DNA of 64,000 nt, from the NCBI GenBank assembly GCA_037576195.1, contig CM075102.1, positions 31,306,745-31,370,744 on the forward strand. Direction: 5' to 3'. Shown here one piece after another: positions 61,135 through 64,000 of the stretch. Position 1 is the first letter of the stretch. Each line of letters begins with the position of its first letter. The position numbers and the translations under genes were made by a program. Source of the DNA: Phytoseiulus persimilis. Its lineage: Eukaryota; Arthropoda; Arachnida; Mesostigmata; Phytoseiidae. A model generated the notes under the pieces. That model saw only the letters and a program-made list of their open reading frames with translations, was not told the origin of the DNA and ran no database searches.

Positions 61135-62529
61135 TCAAGCTTTAAGTTTCTTGGCGCTCTTCGGCTCGATGGCTTCAACGCTCTCGAGAACGACCTCTGC
61201 TAACGTCTTCTTGAGTCTTCTGACATGCTCCTGTAATGTCCGGATTCGATCTGTGGCCTCCGTCAGCTTATTCGAGAGTTCTGACGACTTGTGTGCCGAG
61301 GCGCTCAATTTATTTTTCAGCTGTTGGTTCTCCTCGAAAAGTTCTCTCCAACCGGGCGCGTCCACCTGGCGTTTCTGACCTGGAAAATTGGGAGGGAGGG
61401 AGTGAGTGAGTGAGGCCGAGCTACAGAGGGGCATCCCAGGAGCCGACGCCTGTTGAAGACGAGATCCGATAGATCGGCAAGAGTTCACGGAGGAATTTTC
61501 GAGCCGGCCGGAATACTCAAACTCACCCTTCCTGACAGACATTAGATTGCCATTAGTGCTGGCTTGCGGAGACGCCGTCTGGTTCGGGGCAGGGGTCTCG
61601 GATTCCTGCGGACTCATGGAGCCCCCTGGGCTCTCTGCGTTCTTCTTGTTGTTGTAGGTGTGATCGAAATTCCGAATGCAAGCTTCTTCTCGCTGTTCTT
61701 CTTCAACCGGAGCAGCTGGTGGAGCGTTGAGATCATCGGATCGCGGAGGTTTCGACAAAGGGTTCATGAGAGCCGCTTCCCCGCGATTGTAAGTATGGTC
61801 ATCTAGCGACAAACGGATCGGTACATTCGTGTGATATGTATGATCCTCCGGAGCCTCCAATGCTTCAGGAAGTATCGGCTGACCCGACGGTGGAGAAGCG
61901 CACTGAAGCGCAACTCCGGTGAAATAGGAATGTTCTTTCATGGCGACTTCAACCGAGCGCGAAGTTACTGGTTCCTGATCGGCTGAAGAATATGAATGAT
62001 CGGCCGTAGACGAGCCGGGATTCTCGTCCTCGGCCGTCTGTTCGATATTCTCAACGATGTCGGGAGCATCCTTCGCTCGAAAGCTGATCTGCAACGTGGG
62101 CACCGCGTTATCCTTGAGCTCAACTCTCCCCTCGTTCTTCACGAGAGACTCCTGTTCGAAGTGATCGCTGCAAATTCGCGAGCGTGACGAAGGCTGCCAA
62201 TGATTCCCCGGCCGCGAAATGTTCCGGAGCCAAATGCTGAGCAAGCGCGAGTTTTTCAGAGGGAACCTGAAAGGATATTCCATTCAATTCCACATTGACC
62301 ACATCGATTACAGTCACATCCAAAGTTCTTCGAACGGCGGTTTCAGAAGGGTCTGCCCGACTCGGAGACACACGAGCACATATATCCGATCAAGAGTGCT
62401 CCCTGAACACGCAGTGAGATCAACCCCACGTACCCATACACGCTGGAGCCATACTCACTTGTGGAAAGAGACACCGTGCTTCCTGTTTGCACATGTTCTG
62501 TTTTTGCACTTGAGAACGGAACACACCAT
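61135..62529 (-). CDS. THAP-domain protein with five [DE]HxY motifs and C-terminal coiled coil
   Basis: THAP domains are C2CH zinc DNA-binding modules. Exons 62529-62459, 62266-61527 and 61379-61135 join in phases 2 and 1, giving 351 residues. The domain spans residues 1 to about 85: MVCSVLKCKNRTC supplies two zinc cysteines, IWLRNI the invariant Trp, ICSDHF the last Cys and His, and AVPTL the closing motif. The middle (about 90-275) is acidic, Pro/Ser-rich and disordered. It holds DHSY (113-116), EHSY (135-138) and DHTY (165-168, 180-183, 225-228), each fitting [DE]HxY, the HCF-1-binding motif found in several THAP proteins. The C-terminus (about 275-345) is a leucine-rich coiled coil (LFEENQQLKNKL, LQEHVRRLKKTL). 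Intron 2 is 147 bp, a multiple of three with no stop, so it can be retained in frame. The gene is divergent from the MFS transporter. Confidence 0.92.
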
Positions 62530-63301
62530 CGTGATACGAACGCTACACAGCGAATACTTGTTGAATCTTCCGTGCCTGTCCTCAGGGTCCACGGGGCCAA
62601 CGTTGTTAGGCAACGTGTGGTCTCGACTCGGCCATGTCAGCTGATCCAGAATAAACAACAATCATCGCTCAGCCAGCCACCAGCCAGCGAGCGCACATCG
62701 TTTTACCCCACTCTCACTCCTCCTCGATCTGCTGTTCGCTGCTGTGTGTGTTTTGCGTCGTCGTCGTCGTCGTGTTGCTTCTCATCATCTTACTTGATTT
62801 GTTCAACATAAATCACTGTCGTCGAAGCTTCCGTACGATTTTTTTCTGAGCTCTTCCTCTCCTCCGTACGGTCTCGAAAGATCGATTTCGCCGCCATACG
62901 ACAGCGACTTTTTCCCAGCATCGAGAGAGGGAAAGACTAATCGCATCTCTAGATTCACGAGTCGGATGACGGGCATTTACCCCGCTCCACCAGTCGCGAT
63001 ATTCTGGTGGATAAAATGCCGTAGGTCACGGATACCGATAATTCCATAACACCAGGAGCTCGAATCTGTGCCTAGCCCGAACACAAACATCCACACCTTA
63101 TGGATTATATCGTGGATCGGGAATCGAGTTTTGACATCGAACCATAGTTCGTGGCCCGAACTAAAAGTTGACAAGACTTGAAGGCCTCCCCGTCAGGATC
63201 TGCGCCTCGAACGCAAGAATCATCGCTGCTCTCCATCAAAACATGTCAACCTCCTTGATGCTTCTCTATCCTGGCCCTCCTGAGATGTGCCACTAGTCAG
63301 G
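62530..63301. other. Divergent promoter interval of THAP and MFS genes
   Basis: A 770-bp interval from which both genes are transcribed outward. It holds a TCG trinucleotide run at about 62756-62773 and no gene that I recognise. Shared regulation is possible but no element was identified. Confidence 0.45.
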
Positions 63302-64000
63302 ATGCCTCGTAGGGCACTCCAAAGCTTGGCCGACCGCTCTGGTTCGGATTCAGACGACTGCATGTTTGACCAAACGAACCTACTGCAGCGGCGCCGATTG
63401 AACATCACCAGGTTGCGGAGAAACAGTGCTACAATTTCAGGACAACGCCTCACCGTCGCCAGGACGGTGAACTTATGTCTCTCGTTCTTCGCGTTGGTGA
63501 GTACTTGCGGTAATTTGAGCCGCTGGAACGTTTCTAAGAATGAACGTCAAAAGTTGTCGATCTCCATGGCACCACCGCTGTGTTTGTCAAACTCCAGCAT
63601 CTGTGCGCACTCCAAGTTCACGGAATGGAATCGCAAGCACCGTTGTCTCCAAAATCCAGGGACTACAATGAGCTACGGTCGATTATCGGCCCGGAGTTTT
63701 GCCTGGCACAACCGCGTGATTTTTAGACTGACAGTTGTACCTGACGCGTTTTGCAGGGACTATGCTTCGTGATCCCGACAGCGACAATAAACGGCCTCCA
63801 ATACCGGACAGCCTCGAGCGAAGATCAGATCGATTTCATCTACACGGCTCGGTATGGAGGCTATATTGTCGGCTGCTTCGCCGGGGGCTTCCTCTTCAAT
63901 TGTTACAATCGCCAGTTCCTTCTCTCCATCGCACTTCTCGCAACAGCGATCGGAGTTCTAATAATGCCGTTCTGTCGAGTTCTCTCGATGCTGATGACAT
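63302..64000 (+). CDS. MFS transporter, 5' end only (MFSD4/NaGLT1-like)
   Basis: Exon 63302-63496 ends at a GTGAGT donor in phase 0, and exon 2 starts at 63757 after TTTTGCAG and runs off the window. The first 50 residues are cytosolic and basic. Transmembrane segment 1 spans the splice (TVNLCLSFFAL joined to GLCFVIPTATINGLQ). Two further segments follow (YGGYIVGCFAGGFLFN; FLLSIALLATAIGVLIMPF). The pattern GLxxxIPxxTxxxLQ then IYTARYGGYIVG is that of the MFSD4/sodium-dependent glucose transporter 1 group of the major facilitator superfamily. The substrate cannot be inferred from this fragment. First in-frame ATG taken as start. Confidence 0.8.

Overview
This is a nuclear eukaryotic window, almost certainly from an arthropod. 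I infer a mite or other acarine with a compact genome. Genes are split by short GT-AG introns (mostly about 45-160 bp), are followed by AATAAA signals rather than bacterial terminators, and encode animal-specific families (tubby, ROCK, HIP14, SNAPC4, THAP). No operons, rRNA, tRNA or CRISPR arrays were seen. Base composition is near even. The species cannot be proved from the sequence alone.

Layout. 1-6000: repeats, including a hAT-like DNA element with terminal inverted repeats and an 8-bp target duplication (1924-3062), a LINE 3' fragment nested inside it, and a retroelement protein fragment (3276-3749). 6039-7400: tubby-like protein with a one-exon coding region. 8555-10216 (minus): unrecognised multi-exon gene. 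10458-12525 (minus): SNAPC4-like snRNA-activating subunit. 15194-17139: HIP14-type ankyrin/DHHC palmitoyltransferase. 19080-20727 (minus): type II membrane protein with a GT31-like motif. 23723-25223: DPH5. 25593-26315 (minus): H2A.X ending SQDF. 28069-28494: divergent H2B. 30300-30783: transposase fossil. 31365-33210: NOC4L. 33992-40569 (minus): ROCK kinase. 42813-43390: small predicted secreted protein. 45690-46160: second LINE fragment. 49125-52417: PAIP1. 55093-56308: divergent PAIP1-like paralogue. 57423-59012: DNA transposon with long inverted arms and a DDE transposase remnant. 61135-62529 (minus): THAP protein with five HCF-1-binding-type motifs. 63302-end: start of an MFS transporter.

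The genes are ordinary chromosomal neighbours, not one pathway. Small themes are two histone variants about 1.75 kb apart, translation and ribosome factors (DPH5, NOC4L, PAIP1 and its paralogue) and transcription factors (SNAPC4, THAP). I saw no defence-like or otherwise clearly new multi-gene system. The most unusual items are the THAP protein with repeated [DE]HxY motifs and an in-frame intron, the PAIP1 paralogue, the divergent H2B, and two relics of one DDE transposon family. Exon limits below were read by eye from splice sites and frame continuity.
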